Source of the DNA: Multifurca ochricompacta
Taxonomy: Eukaryota; Basidiomycota; Agaricomycetes; Russulales; Russulaceae
Assembly: GCA_022496185.1 (NCBI GenBank)
Contig: WTXG01000178.1
Span: 1-64,000, forward strand
DNA: 64,000 nucleotides
Direction of reading: 5' to 3'
Part shown: piece by piece, positions 35,226 to 47,176 of the stretch
Layout: the number at the start of each line of letters is the position of its first letter
Position numbering within the stretch: position 1 is the first letter of the stretch
Notes under the pieces: generated by a model
The model's database searches: none
What the model was told of the DNA's origin: nothing
What the model saw: only the letters and a program-made list of their open reading frames with translations
Program-made: the position numbers and the translations under genes

Positions 35226-38200
35226 GGCGTGGGTTCGTATACCTTCAAGCAACTCATCGATCACAATAACACGAGCTTGGGCACTTTCGATCAGCGCTAC
35301 TGGGCGTCATGGGAGTTCTACAAACCTGGTGCGTTGGGGGGCACCGAAAATGAAGTGCCCAATATCTCATATGCCAATGACAGGCGGTCCTATCATTCTC
35401 ATGACACCGGGAGAGTCGAATGCGGATGGTACGTTCGCTGGCCTTTCTTTCCTCAGTGCAATCTCAACTGACGACAAACTTGATTGCGCAGGGTTCACGG
35501 GATACCTGACGAACCGAACCGTCAATGGCCAAATCGCACAGCAGGAGAAAGGTGCCGCCATTGTACTCGAGCATCGCTTCTTTGGTCATTCAAACCCGCG
35601 AACAACGTTGTTTTGCCGTTCCCAGGTGGTGACAAGATTTCACCCGCGGATGCTCATTGGCGGCATTTATTCCGGTATGTCACTTTCCTTTGCGCAAGTG
35701 CACATTCATTGATTCTCGATGTTTCGGCTTTCCGTCTTCTTTGCAGGTGCTCTGACGGCGTTCACACTAAACAAGTAGGTCATACACCACTTTGCAAAAT
35801 TTGTCATCATCCGTGAAATGTCTGACTTTTGCAATTATTCACGATGGGAATAGTAAGCCCGACGTGTTTTGGGCCGGCTACGCCTCGTCTACGGTCGTGG
35901 AGAGCATAGTGTGAGTTTCGCAGAATGCTTGTTGAAATCTGTCGCGTTTTGTTTTTTTTTGACGTGGACGCGGACGTGTTTGCACAATTATTAGTGACTT
36001 TTGGCAATACTTCGAGCCGGAGCGACTGACCATTGTAGGAATAGCGTGAGCTCTGAGCCCGAAACCATCCACTCCGGCCCGCATTGCCTCCTCACGCCTT
36101 CAATCCACTCTCTCTCGAATGTCACCACTTCTGGCTGGACCAGTTCGCTTTCTTCATTATAAGTTCTGCTAAAAAAACATTCTGACATTAATTCGACCTT
36201 AGTTTCTGACTGTCTCTGATACGATATAAATGCGATCGATACATAGCACAAAACATTATCTTTAGACTGCTTGCGCTCCGGGCCGCCTTCCCGTTCATTC
36301 CTTTTCATCCTAATTGCTTTCTTCATCTCACCTCTCAGGCTTTAACCTCTTTCTTCATAAATTCTACTTCATCACCGCTCTTCTCTTAGGTCTCTCTACA
36401 GGTATTTAAAGGTACATACTTGCTTGTAGTAGGATCACTGAGCAGAAGTGCAATCTACGGTCATTCTCTCTCTCTCTTTCTCCTTTTGAGTGCTAAGCAA
36501 CCATCACGACGACGACAAGCTCAAGGTCAGCGGACCCAGCAGCAGCAAAGCCAGCAAGCCAGCAAAAGCCAGCAACCAGCCAAAGCCAGCAAGCCTTCGA
36601 TGTATTCGACATATCGACGCATTTCGGCATATCAAGCATTTCGGCACATCAGCACTTTCAACGACTTCAGCATCTTCTTCTCTTTCCCTCTTCTCGCGGA
36701 ACCTTTCTCCGCAACGAACTCATACGGTCTCGCGATCATACACCATACCCAAGAACTGCTCTGATGATATTCAGGCCGTCATCGCGCATTGGGATCAGGT
36801 CATCGCGAGTGGGAACACGACAGCATTCGATGAACTCAAGACCTCGTTTGGCATGGGCGGAGTCGTCCACCAGGACGATGTAGTTGGCACACGTACGCCT
36901 CTTCTTTTTTTTTGTCTATTGGCTTGCATGGGGTGTTGATCGATGATTTCCCATTTTATAACAAAATAAATTTAAATATGGGATACAGTGCGCAACCCGC
37001 TTTGGAACTGGCAGGAACTGAGTCCTACCTCAGGCGGTAGTGTGTTCTTCGACTTTTGCGATGCCCTCGAAGTGAATAGCGCCGGTAAATCGGCACCTGC
37101 ATCCGGCTGGGGTCTCGAGCATGCGTTGTCTGCGTGGGCGAATTACTCCAGTTCTACATTGCCAGGCCGTGAGTGGCGGGGGTTTTTTTCCCCTTCTGGT
37201 TCCTGAAGATCTTTCGCTTACTTCTTATCTGCTTTTCTGCTCGCTCGAAACATAAAAAAACTTAGTTTGCAGTGGACAAAACATCGAGTGAGTGCAGAAT
37301 ACTCGCCAATCAGGAACGAGGCTGGCTGACGGATAGGATTGGTGATTTAACAGTGATTGTTTGGGCACGTACAATACGAGCCAATCCTTCTGGACCGACA
37401 CCAGCATCGACAATGCCAATCGCTCGTGGCTATGGATCGTGTAAGCGTCTTGCAGGTTTTTTCTTTTGATGTTTTTCTGCTAATCAACGCCTCCCCCACG
37501 CCTTCCTTGCAGGTGCAACCAAATGGGTTTCTTACAGGAATCTGCACCGTCTGGCCACCCCACGCTTGTTTCACGTCTGATCCAGCCCATATACGATGAG
37601 GTTTGTCTCTCCTCTTTGTTCCCAAGCAAGAAAAAAGACATCTTTTGGCTGACTGGAGTACTTTACTCTCTCTCCCTCTACTCTTTTGTGGTGGTGCAGA
37701 GACAATGTCAACAGATGTTCCCGGCAGCGTTCAGTTCCCCTCCTGTACCGGACGTTGAAAAGACAAACAATGCATATGGTGGATTTTACCTCAAAGCAGA
37801 CAGGCTTTTCACTGCAACCGGTCTCCGTGCGTCTCTTCACCCACCCCCCCTCTCTCCCAACCAAATCCCCTCCCTCACCTTCTTCTTTCCTGCTCACTCT
37901 GGCTGACTGTCATGTGTGTATGTGTGTGACATGACACCACCATCACCACTACCACTACTTATTAGGTGACCCATGGCGATTCGCGACCGTGTCTGCAGAT
38001 GGGATCGACGTTCAGAGTACACCAGAGCAACCGATCGTCGAGAGTGACGCGTTCCACTGTTCGGATCTGATCACCAAGAATGGACTGGCGGACCCGACGG
38101 TGTTGAACGTGCAGACTCAAGGGTTAAAGTACATCGGCGAGTGGCTTTCGACGTGGGAGCCACCTGTCGTGTCGGTCGAGGTGAATGTGGATTCGAACTT

Positions 38201-38234
38201 CAAGCACCGCGCGTACCCGATTCCACGAAGATGA
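35226..38234 (+). pseudogene. S28 peptidase, unit 3 copy (deletions, lost catalytic Ser, solo LTR)
   Basis: Collinear with 2723-5121. A 73-bp deletion at about 35598 and an 11-bp deletion at about 35654 shift and then restore the frame, removing 28 codons. The nucleophile Ser is Ile (GGIYSG, ATT at 35665-35667). A 709-bp solo LTR interrupts exon 6 at 36034. Downstream exons, including the Asp and His codons, remain open. This copy lacks the two-residue EF duplication of units 1 and 2 (WEFYKPG), probably the ancestral state. Confidence 0.9.
36034..36742 (+). mobile_element. Solo LTR (709 bp) inside S28 exon 6, unit 3
   Basis: Runs from TGTAGGAATAG to GATCATACA, with canonical TG and CA. CCAT flanks it at 36030-36033 and 36743-36746 (ACCAT if one base is assigned differently). 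Units 1 and 2 have GACTGACCATGCCCAAG without it. It has a GGTATTTAAAGG box near 36400, CT-rich runs and an AGCAGCAAAGCCAGC-type internal repeat near 36525-36595. Confidence 0.88.
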
Positions 38235-39360
38235 AGGGCAACTGTATTTTGTGTGGAGGGGCACGCTATTCCTAAATGAATTCGGACTTGTGTTGTGTAT
38301 GGGGAGTCAGGGGATAAACAGAGGGGTAGTAGGTAGGACATCACATTCATTTGTTGTAATAAACTTCCTCGCGTACTGGCGAAAGGTTTTATACCCTATA
38401 TATATACCCACTTATGGTGCATGCATGCATAGGACGGTTGATGTCGCGATGCCGAGGCCGATGCCGTTGTCTAGTTTAATGAGATGATCGACTTTGTAAA
38501 TAGCAAAATATAAAATAAAAATTGTGTTTCTTTTTTATTTGAGGTTTGAAACGTCCGATGACGAAAGTGCAGCAGTGAATTAGATAAGCTCTACCTAGTT
38601 TCATAGCGAGAATTCAATTTAGTTGGTTTTTTTTTAAATCTATGCGCTTCAGGGCCTTGGTAAGTAGTGAACACAGCCTGAGATAAGCAGAACTACCTAG
38701 AATTCAGTTATGTTGGTCAAAACTGAAGTGAACTGTACAGCTAGCGATTGATCCGAGTTGACCATTGCGACACGATATAGGAATTGGATGAAAACACGAA
38801 GAATCACCTGGATTCTTTAGACATGTTGCCATAGACAAAGAAGAGATCTGTTGAGGAGAGGATGGGACCGCGCGCACACAATAGGGGCAGATTTGGCTGA
38901 CATTCACGGGGACAATTGAAATTGATCACTTGTAAACTCGTCGCTCAGTCGGGAAGTTTGTTGGACATATTTGGTTAGGATATTGCCTATCTACTCCGGA
39001 GTATTCAAGCCCTTAATGATCAGGATGTTCAAAAAATAAAATTATATACTGTTTGTCTTAAAATCGGTATGGACATGACGGGGTCGGTCTTCGATCAAGA
39101 TCTCTCCACTTAGGTACCGGTACCGGTTCTCTTTTCTTCTTGAGAGACGCACCCATCCATTGCTCTTCTCTCTCATGTACTGGTAAGTAATAAGTAATGG
39201 AATATCGAAAACACGTTTTCATAAATGTCACAAAAGGTCATACTTTATGGAACCAAGGCCAGCGCGTAGTCTAATTCTTGGGTTTGGAAACATAATGAAT
39301 GATGAGAATCATCCTCTAATGACATTTGACAATTCGGAAATGAAGGGGGGTAGTGTAGTG

Positions 39361-40807
39361 TAGACTGGATGCAATTCGTCCAGCACTTTGACGAATCACG
39401 TGATATAAGGGGATAGCGGTTCGACACGTGATGTAGAGTAAACAATGGCAAATTCTGTTGAACCAAAATACCGGTACAGAGACAGAGAGCTCACCCAACT
39501 CTCCCCCACCGCTGACATCCCTAAAGTGGTAATATTGTCACGTTATCATTAATCAACAAAAAGTCATTAGCTACCACTACCCCTGCTCTATACTACAGTA
39601 GCTACATTGTACCCTAGATGTAGCCGCGCGGTTTGGTGCCATCCTGAAAGCGCGAATGAAACTCGATTTCAAAAAAAAAAAAAAAGTTATTACAAATCAA
39701 AGTCATGTGACATGTAGACAACATTCACGCAAATATATAGGGACATTAGAAATTGAAGTCGGATAGTGCAGAAACTTGAAAGACCGGCTCGGCTCATGCA
39801 ACAACCTCACCCCCCTCACCTTCCCTCACGCGCTCCTCTACTAGCCCCTCTACTCCGACTATCGACAGGACCTCCAATTCCTGCCTGACTGGGCTCTGGA
39901 ACTTGACCAACCTCCATGACACATACTCTTCACTTGCAAACCTTACATTGAGGATTTGCTCACCTTTATCCAGGACGTGTGGGCCTTCACAAGGCCTCCT
40001 TTGGCAAGATGACCTTGCAAGCTGGATTAAGAGTCTGACTTGGTGACATTGGGTAGTATGGGTAAGTACACCTTTCTTCTCCAACACACAGGCTCTCTTC
40101 CCCTCTCCACTCCTTCTCTATTACACATTGTCTCACTTGTTTCCCTCTACCAAGAGGTTTTGCACATGGTGGTTCCCCCCTTCACTCATGTTCACAACAG
40201 TAGTTACTATGTACTAGTAGTAGCTGCATGATTTGGGCAAGGCCCTGAAGCACAAATAAAATCTAATCTTGTACCTTTACACTTACTGCACAAGACTTGT
40301 GACCACTGTGAAAAGTAAGATACATGTAGGAAAAACAAGAAGACCCAAAGAGTTCATGAGAGTGAGAAAAAGAAGCACCAGGTCCAATTCCGGGACCACT
40401 GTATGCTCTAAGTGCTGGAACAAGAGGGTGGCTCATTCTTGAGGCTAGCAAGAATGCGCGAGAATGCCAAAGTTCTTATCTAATCCTTATCTGATCTTAG
40501 CCTAACTGATTTGTAATGATATTTCGTTCTGTGACGCGCGTTATAAAGTCGATTCCGAAAAAAAAAAAAGATATTTCGTTGATAACTTTCCTTTTTAAAA
40601 TATATATTATTACAAATCATAGTCGTGTGACAATATTACCACTTTAGGGATGTCAGCGGTGGGGGAGAGTTGGGTGAGCTCTCTGTCTCTGTACCGGTAT
40701 TTTGGTTCAACAGAATTTGCCATTGTTTACTCTACATCACGTGTCGAACCGCTATCCCCTTATATCACGTGATTCGTCAAAGTGCTGGACGAATTGCATC
40801 CAGTCTA
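39361..40807. mobile_element. TIR element related to 19615-21930, unit 3
   Basis: Inverted ends TAGACTGGATGCAATTCG and the complement ending CTA at 40807, with complementarity of roughly 180 bp including the GGTACAGAGACAGAGAGCTC segment. It has no 9-bp duplication and about 240 bp of the host spacer is missing, so insertion came with a deletion or was followed by one. LINE fragments with poly-A lie inside (tails at about 39671 and 40560). Confidence 0.7.
39800..40262 (+). mobile_element. LINE 3' fragment within the unit 3 TIR element
   Basis: Nearly the same as 19935-20397 but slightly longer at its 5' side (ACTCCGACTATCGACAGG is extra). The tail is cut after AATAAAAT. Confidence 0.55.
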
Positions 40808-41170
40808 TAGACAGATACGCGCGCGAACTGACACTAGCGAAAGGGGGAAACTCGGGAATGATCACTTGCAGATCGCACTTTAAATTTGACATCTGACTCA
40901 AAGATGTCAGGTAGTGAAGGACATCCAAACTAGAACAAATAATAGGAACCGGAAAGAACGGGAGAATGGCCCGGCGGAGCACGCATAATCCGAAGATGCA
41001 AGCCAACGCTATCAGAGTCTCTCAGATTCTCTGGCCAAAGGGACGGCCAGTGCCCGAGTTATTCTTACAACAATGATCCTGCGACGATACATACATACAA
41101 AGTAGTTCCCTTGAATTTTAGAATAACCTTAGAAAGATGCCACTCCGAAGGTAGTTCCATACTTGTAGCT

Positions 41171-44100
41171 CTACATGTTGATCCTCGCACCGTGCTCTAT
41201 CAGCCATTTCTCGATCTCCGCATGTCCATTTCTTGCCGCTGCCTGCAGAGCATATCCATAATGGCCACCCTCCGCATTGACATCGGCGCCATGGTCTAGC
41301 AGCCATTTCATGATCTCCAAATGTCCATTGGATGCCGCTGCGTGCAGAGCATATCCATAATGGCCGATCTCCGCATTGACATCAGCGCCATGGTCTAGCA
41401 GCCATTTCACGATCTCCAACTGTCCCCTGAATGCTGCTGCGTGCAGAGCATATCCATAATGGCCGATATCCGCATTGACATCAGCGCCATGGTCTAGCAG
41501 CCATTTCACGATCTCCAAATGTCCATTGTATGCCGCTGCCTGCAGAGCATATCCATAATCGCCGCCCTCCGCATTGATATCAGCGCCATAGTCTAGCAGC
41601 CATTTTATGATCTCCAAATGTCCATTGGATGCCGCTGCCTGCAGAGCATATCCATAAAGGCTGCCCTTCGCATTGACGTCAGCGCCATGGTCTAGCAGCC
41701 ATTTCACGATCTCCAAATGTCCATTGTATGCCGCTGTGTGCAGAGCATATCCAAACTGGCCACCCTTCGCATTGACATCAGCACCATGGTCTAGCAGCCA
41801 TTTCATGATATCCAAATGTCCATTGGATGCCGCTGCCTGCAGAGCATATCCAAAATGGCCGCCCTCCGCATTGACATCAGCGTCATGGTCTAGCAGCCAT
41901 TTCACGATCTCCAAATGTCCATTGTCTGCCGCTGCGTGCAGAGCATATACAAAATAACCGCCCTTCGCATTGACATCAGTGCCATGGTCTAGCAGCCATT
42001 TCACGATCTCCAAATGTCCATTGTATGCCGCTGCGTGCAGAGCATATCCATAATGGCCGCCCTCTGCATTTACATCAGCACCATGGTCTAGCAGCAATTT
42101 CATGACCTCCAAATGTCCTTTGTATGCCGCTGTGTGCAGAGCATATCCATAACTGCTGTCCTTCGCATTGACGTCAGCGCCATGGTCTAGCAGCCATTTC
42201 ACCATCTCCATTTGGCCAATTCTGCATGCCGCTTTCAATGGTGTATAATATGTGCCACCTCGAGAATTTACACTTCCAGGTTGCTTAATCCCCAGATATT
42301 CCACCAACTGCGGGAAGCCGCAGAGGGCCGCGTAGTATATTGGGTGTACTGAAGTGTCTTTAGTCCCCCACAATAAGGGGTGTTCCGGGTTATATATTCC
42401 AATCCAAGCTATGAAATGGGTCTTGTCTGGGTCAAACAAGCTTTCCATTCCATCTTGTAAATTCAAGGAGACATCCTCGAATCGTGCGTGTTCGACCCAG
42501 TATCTTGCCGCATATCGAGACAACGGGAAGTTCTCGATAGTATTAGTGTCCGTGGTCTTGTCGAATCCGAGCAGCGTGCTCAGGCATGTCTGCCCAAGCA
42601 CTCTATGCGATTCTTTGGGGAGAACGTGGTAGCGCCTCTCCGTCGATCCCGCCAGCCGATCTGACGTCAGAAATTCCCGCACAGAGAAGTGCGCAAATTG
42701 TACAACACGAGTCTCTTCTCCTTTGTCATCAACGTGATTGACAATGACAACCAAGCTGGAGCATGTGGACAGTACAGCTCCGTTAGAGTCCGTGTTTCGC
42801 CAAGTTACGTCATGCTTTGGCATATTACCAGCGTCGAAATCGAATTCAAGCATCGTGCAACCTCCTTGACTTGGAGTGGACGAACAGCGAATGCAAGGCA
42901 TTGGAATAGACGATGAGCAAATTTCCAGTCATTATCGTCGATCCTTTGTAGTGTGGCCTCATATGTTTCATCCAGTGTTTTTGGGAGTGATTCGAGCGCC
43001 GAAAAAAAGTTCCTTGGTTGACAACGACGCAATGTCTCCAGTTGGCAGAAAACCCATCTGAACCTACACCATGACATGAATAATGATCGCGAAATAAATA
43101 TTCGTTTAAGTTTGAAGCTTACATTCCATTTGCCTTTTCCGAGAGCGTATTGATCACGAGTTCCTTTCTCTCCACCTCCCACACACTCATCATGGGGTCC
43201 GTGTTGACGGTTGAGTAGATATATTCGGAGATGTCCCGCGTTTGCCCGCTTTCTGAATGAAGGGATACACAATGTTGTGCCAGCTCTGTAAAAGCTTTCT
43301 GAATATCCGGTTCGGGGCGGCTAGTAACGCAGATCCTTAAATTTGCGAGGCGGAGGTCGACGAGGTCTTTAATAAGTTTTAATACTTCTTCACGTTTAGA
43401 CGGCATTCCAGAGAGGGGGCATTCGTCAAGAGCATCAATGATGATGTACATTGCGTCCTGAACAGGGGTTGCAAGCATAGTCTTCAACATCCCGCAAGAA
43501 CGTTCTCGTCCGGCTGCTCCCGACCATTGCCATGTTTCGAGTACAATTCAGAGACGATGGTACGGTAGGCATCTGACTGGGGATATAATTGTATCAAGAG
43601 AGAGGACAGTAGACCACGGATATTTTGCTTTGACTTGTCTCGAAAGTCGCAATAAAAGTACCCAAAGCAGGCAGATCCAGTATAACATAGACGCCGGACA
43701 TCCTCAACAATGGTGGAACTGACCATTCAGTGAGTGCTATGACACCCTATAATGCTAGGCAAACGTACCAAAGGATGCTCTTGCCAGATCCCGCTTTCAA
43801 GAAAAGATCATCAGCAACAAGAAGCACCCAGATAACGCAGTCACCCTACCATTCCCATTTAACCATAGAAGCGATCCCTCCGATTTCCATTTCTTGAATG
43901 TTTCGCCTTCAACGAACCACTTGGCAGTTCCCTCATGGTAAAGTTTCCGCGCAATGTTGTGATTTGTAGATGGGTCAGGAGGTGACAGCCATGTCTGAAT
44001 ATTCTTGTCCATCTGTTCATCTGAAAAAGAATGCCTTAGTTGCCTTGTCTATAATGTTACTACGAAAGGGATGACGAACACATCATCTTGTTCACATTAC

Positions 44101-44937
44101 CAAACGTGTGCGCCGCTACAGTGAGAGACTCTTCCTGGGTCAATTTGTCCAACCTCTGAAGGGCGTCCTGGACCTCATTATCCCCTATCAGCATTCGTCC
44201 GTACGCCCCTGCCAAATGTTAAATGCGGGAACATGAAAACAGTAGTTCACTCACTGAGTCGTCCTTGTTGAATCTGTTTCGTCGCCAGAGCGAGGATGGT
44301 GAGCAGTTCCGCCATCGTCTTGACGAGGATCTCGACCATGGACTCGGTAATGGGGGTCTCGCGGGAAGTGTAAATCTTGAGGCGGATGAGAAAGCGTTGC
44401 ATGGATTCAAAGAGATTGAGTAGAGAATCGTAATTATCACTGATCTTCTTTGACGCCTTGGAATGAAGGTGAGATAATGGATTGGAAGCAAATGAGGGGG
44501 ATACGGACAGAGAGAAGGACATCAATGGCAGAAAATATGGCCTGTGAGGGTGGAAACACCTAAAAAAGAACATGTTGTAAGTCGGTCATAGTGAATGGGC
44601 CACACTAATTAGGACTCACGGAAGCAATGCCATTTACGAGTGGTGCGCAGTTCGAGAGGGCGAGAAGTATATTCACGGTTGGTTTAAGTCCCCTTAGAAG
44701 CCGCGTCTTGTAATTGCCGTTCCGGAACATGTTAAACAGAGACGTTCCTCCTTGAAGTACGTCGATCACGGCGTCCGCGGTGCCACATCCTTTCAGCTTA
44801 TTGAGAAGCTGGTGTTCGGACAGATTTATGCCTGTGTTTGTAAGATACTGATCCAGAGCGGCATCTAAGATGAGCTTGAAATGAGAAGAGGAGGCAGTTG
44901 TGCGAATGTTTGTACGAGGAACTGAAGCTGAAGACAT
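41171..44937 (-). pseudogene. NLR, unit 3 copy (two frameshifts)
   Basis: Same exon layout as 7723-12257, from ATG 44937. Goodbye-like exons and Walker A are open. A one-base loss near 43490 breaks NACHT between KHGNGREQPDE and LKTMLATPVQDA, just before Walker B (YIIIDALDECP). A second loss near 42856 (CATCGTGCAACC, where units 1 and 2 have one more base) breaks the frame at VKEVATMLEFDF. The ankyrin part (41171-42850) is open with about 11 repeats, more diverged than those of unit 1. The repeats outlived the frame upstream, so loss is recent or they belong to a fragment. Confidence 0.88.
41230..42230 (-). repeat. 99-bp ankyrin-coding array, unit 3 (about 11 copies)
   Basis: The core varies more than in unit 1: LLDHGTDVNA, LLDHDADVNA and LLDYGADINA all occur, as do AKDSSYG, ADIGHYG and AEIGHYG after the core. 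Confidence 0.9.
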
Positions 44938-45612
44938 GAAGCTAGACTGGGTTATGGGGAAGAGTAAGAGGATCGCTGGATAAGGCGGTGGATGGTTATC
45001 GATGGTTTATGTATAGATAGCCGCCTAAAGATGAAGATAGACGCTGAGATGTAGAGGTGACAAGAGGTAACATAGATACTGCATCTTGGAGGACCAGTGA
45101 ACTGAATGTTGTAAGGATGGCTCGGGCGTTGAGCATGAAACCCCAGCTTTCGGCTATCCTCTCTTTCATTACAATCCCTGAATTAGAGCACTTATAATCT
45201 AGTTTCGTATATCTTTTATCAGTATTAGTACATTTGCATTCCGGGCCGATTGCCCGTCCATTCCCTACCCCTTCTCGTTTTTTGATCACCTCTCTGTCCA
45301 CTCTTTATGATCTGTTTCATCACCTAACTGTTCCCTGCATGTTGCCATCTTCAGTACCTGGTTCTTACCTTGCTTGTGTCTATCCTTCATACCAAATTCA
45401 CTGCCTATGGCCTTCTTTTACTATACTGCTCTTCTGCTTCATAACTGGACTCTCAACAGGTATATAAAGGTATCTACAATACTTGTAGTAGGCAAGCCAG
45501 TGAGCCACGAGAAGCAGAAGTCAAATGGGATTTCTCTCCCTCTTTATCTTCTTTTTGTGTCCTAAAGAACTTCTCAACAATGTGACGTGCAAGGTCAAAT
45601 GGAACCAGTGAG
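44938..45612 (+). repeat. NLR upstream region and LTR-like repeat, unit 3
   Basis: Collinear with 31970-32650. The LTR-like block starts TGTAAGGATGGC at 45110 and has TATATAAAGG near 45460. It is cut at 45612 by the TAGTGATTGTC end of the next element. It holds an empty hAT site (near 45061) and an empty Copia site (near 45593). Confidence 0.55.
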
Positions 45613-46941
45613 TAGTGATTGTCAAAGGGTTTCATACCCATGCAGGTAAGTGCCACGGGTTTTGCTGGGTATGGGTATGGGTATACGGCTCCCAACCTGT
45701 GGAAACCCATACCTGTGTGGTGGGTTTGGTGGGTATAGGCGCCAATTATGCATTGACAAAATCAGTAGAATTTCTGAGATAAAACACATCTGCAGCCACA
45801 AAAATACAAGATCTCGTCTGATGTATGCTACTGGGTTGTGTTAAATATGTTCTAGTATCATCCTACAAAATATCAAAGCAGATTAACAGTGCGATGTAAA
45901 ATAAAATCCTTATCAGTGATCCACTTTCTTGAAAACCATGATACATCTGTTTTATTAACACGTGACCAATTCTGCTGGTCTGGCACTATCTAAAATATAC
46001 TCTAGACTACTTTAGACTATATTGTAATCTAATTATCAAATTAGTTTGCTGAAACAAGGCCCGCGTGTATCTACAAGCTGCATAGGGCAGTGACTACATT
46101 GCATCATGTGGACCAGCATATTGGTCTGACCTCCTTCCTATTAAGGAAGGTTGACTTAAATTTCCATAATTGGTCCAGGCTGGTTATCCAAAACACGCAG
46201 AAATGTCCATTCAGGGACCAGGATGTCAGAACACAGTTGTAAAAAGGGTTTAGCTATCTATTTAGATAGTGGATCAGCTATTACTAAGTGTTAGCTACTA
46301 TGGTAAAGATAAGATATAGTTATACTCCAGTTCTTGCAGTCAAAACTGAAGTGAATGCATACAAAGTGGTGACCTTTTATACTACATAAAAGTGTGACAA
46401 TCATAACAGTAAATACTTCTATTTACTGTAAGGAAGGTGTGAGTGTTGGGCATGAAACCTTTGGCCTCCTCCACTTTTGGCTAACTCTCTGTACAAGCCC
46501 TGGACTATAAATTTTCTGATATTAGGTCTCAATTTTTAGACACTCTTTACTATACTTCAAAGCATTTAATGCATGGTGCGAGTTTCAAGTTTGATCTTAT
46601 CAGCTACTTCATACTGTCTTTACTCCAGGCCAGCTGCCTGTCCATCAAATTTTTCAATTTCTTCACCTCTCTGTCCACTTCTTACTATATGTTTTGTATG
46701 TTAACTGTCACCTGAACTTCACCGTCACTTCACTGTCACTTCACTGTCTTCAGGACCTGGTCTTTTCCTTGCTTGTCTCTTTCCTTCTTACCAAAATGGC
46801 CATCTTCAGCTTTTACTTACTATACTGCTCCTTTCAAATCTGGACTCTCAAGAAGTATATAAAGGTATCTATTGTTGGCCCACATGCACTCCAGCAAAGG
46901 GACCTTAAGTAAGACCCTAACCCATGCTCTAGAAAAGGAAT

Positions 46942-47015
46942 GGCCATGTTGGGGATTGAACCCAAGACCTCTGGACAATCTGGGTCCGGCGCTCTAACCA
47001 CTGAGCTACATGGCC
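46942..47015 (-). tRNA. tRNA-like gene or tRNA pseudogene
   Basis: 74 nt on the minus strand. The acceptor arms GGCCATG and CATGGCC pair over 7 bp, the D arm is GCTC/GAGC, and the T arm TTGGG/CCCAA has the loop TTCAATC. The A box (TAGCTCAGTGGTTAG) and B box (GGTTCAATCCC) are near canonical, and CCTTTTCT follows as a possible Pol III stop. The anticodon arm is odd: the best fold is GGAC/GTCC with loop CCAGATT, which lacks T at position 33, so the anticodon (AGA in that fold) is uncertain. It may be a decayed tRNA or the head of a tRNA-derived SINE. Confidence 0.6.
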
Positions 47016-47135
47016 TGGGTTCTACATGGAGCATAACCTTATATACCAAGGTCATGTGAGAGTTGCATCGTGCAGCACTACACTTGTGTCAACATCTATA
47101 CTGCTTGTAGTAGGGCCAGCAACCAGCAATCTAGC

Positions 47136-47136
47136 T

Positions 47137-47169
<33 letters not shown>

Positions 47170-47176
47170 CTATCTC
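47136..47176. repeat. TCTCTCTA microsatellite
   Basis: CT-rich tract with TCTCTCTA periods inside the LTR-like block. Confidence 0.85.

Larger units (their letters stand above)
38235..41170. other. Spacer between peptidase and NLR, unit 3
   Basis: Collinear with the unit 1 and 2 spacers up to about 39355 and again from about 40808. The roughly 240 bp between, including the pentanucleotide tract, is replaced by a TIR element. No gene seen. Confidence 0.7.
33073..45612. repeat. Tandem unit 3, right end cut by a long-TIR element
   Basis: Collinear with unit 2 from the shared CGATCTCAC site to 45612. Beyond that the unit sequence does not resume, so the right end was lost or rearranged. It is enlarged by the solo LTR at 36034-36742 and the TIR element at 39361-40807. 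Confidence 0.9.

Noticed and set aside
46942..47015. Firm call of a functional tRNA-Ser(AGA)
   Set aside because: The anticodon comes from a weak stem without T33, and the long variable arm of tRNA-Ser is absent.
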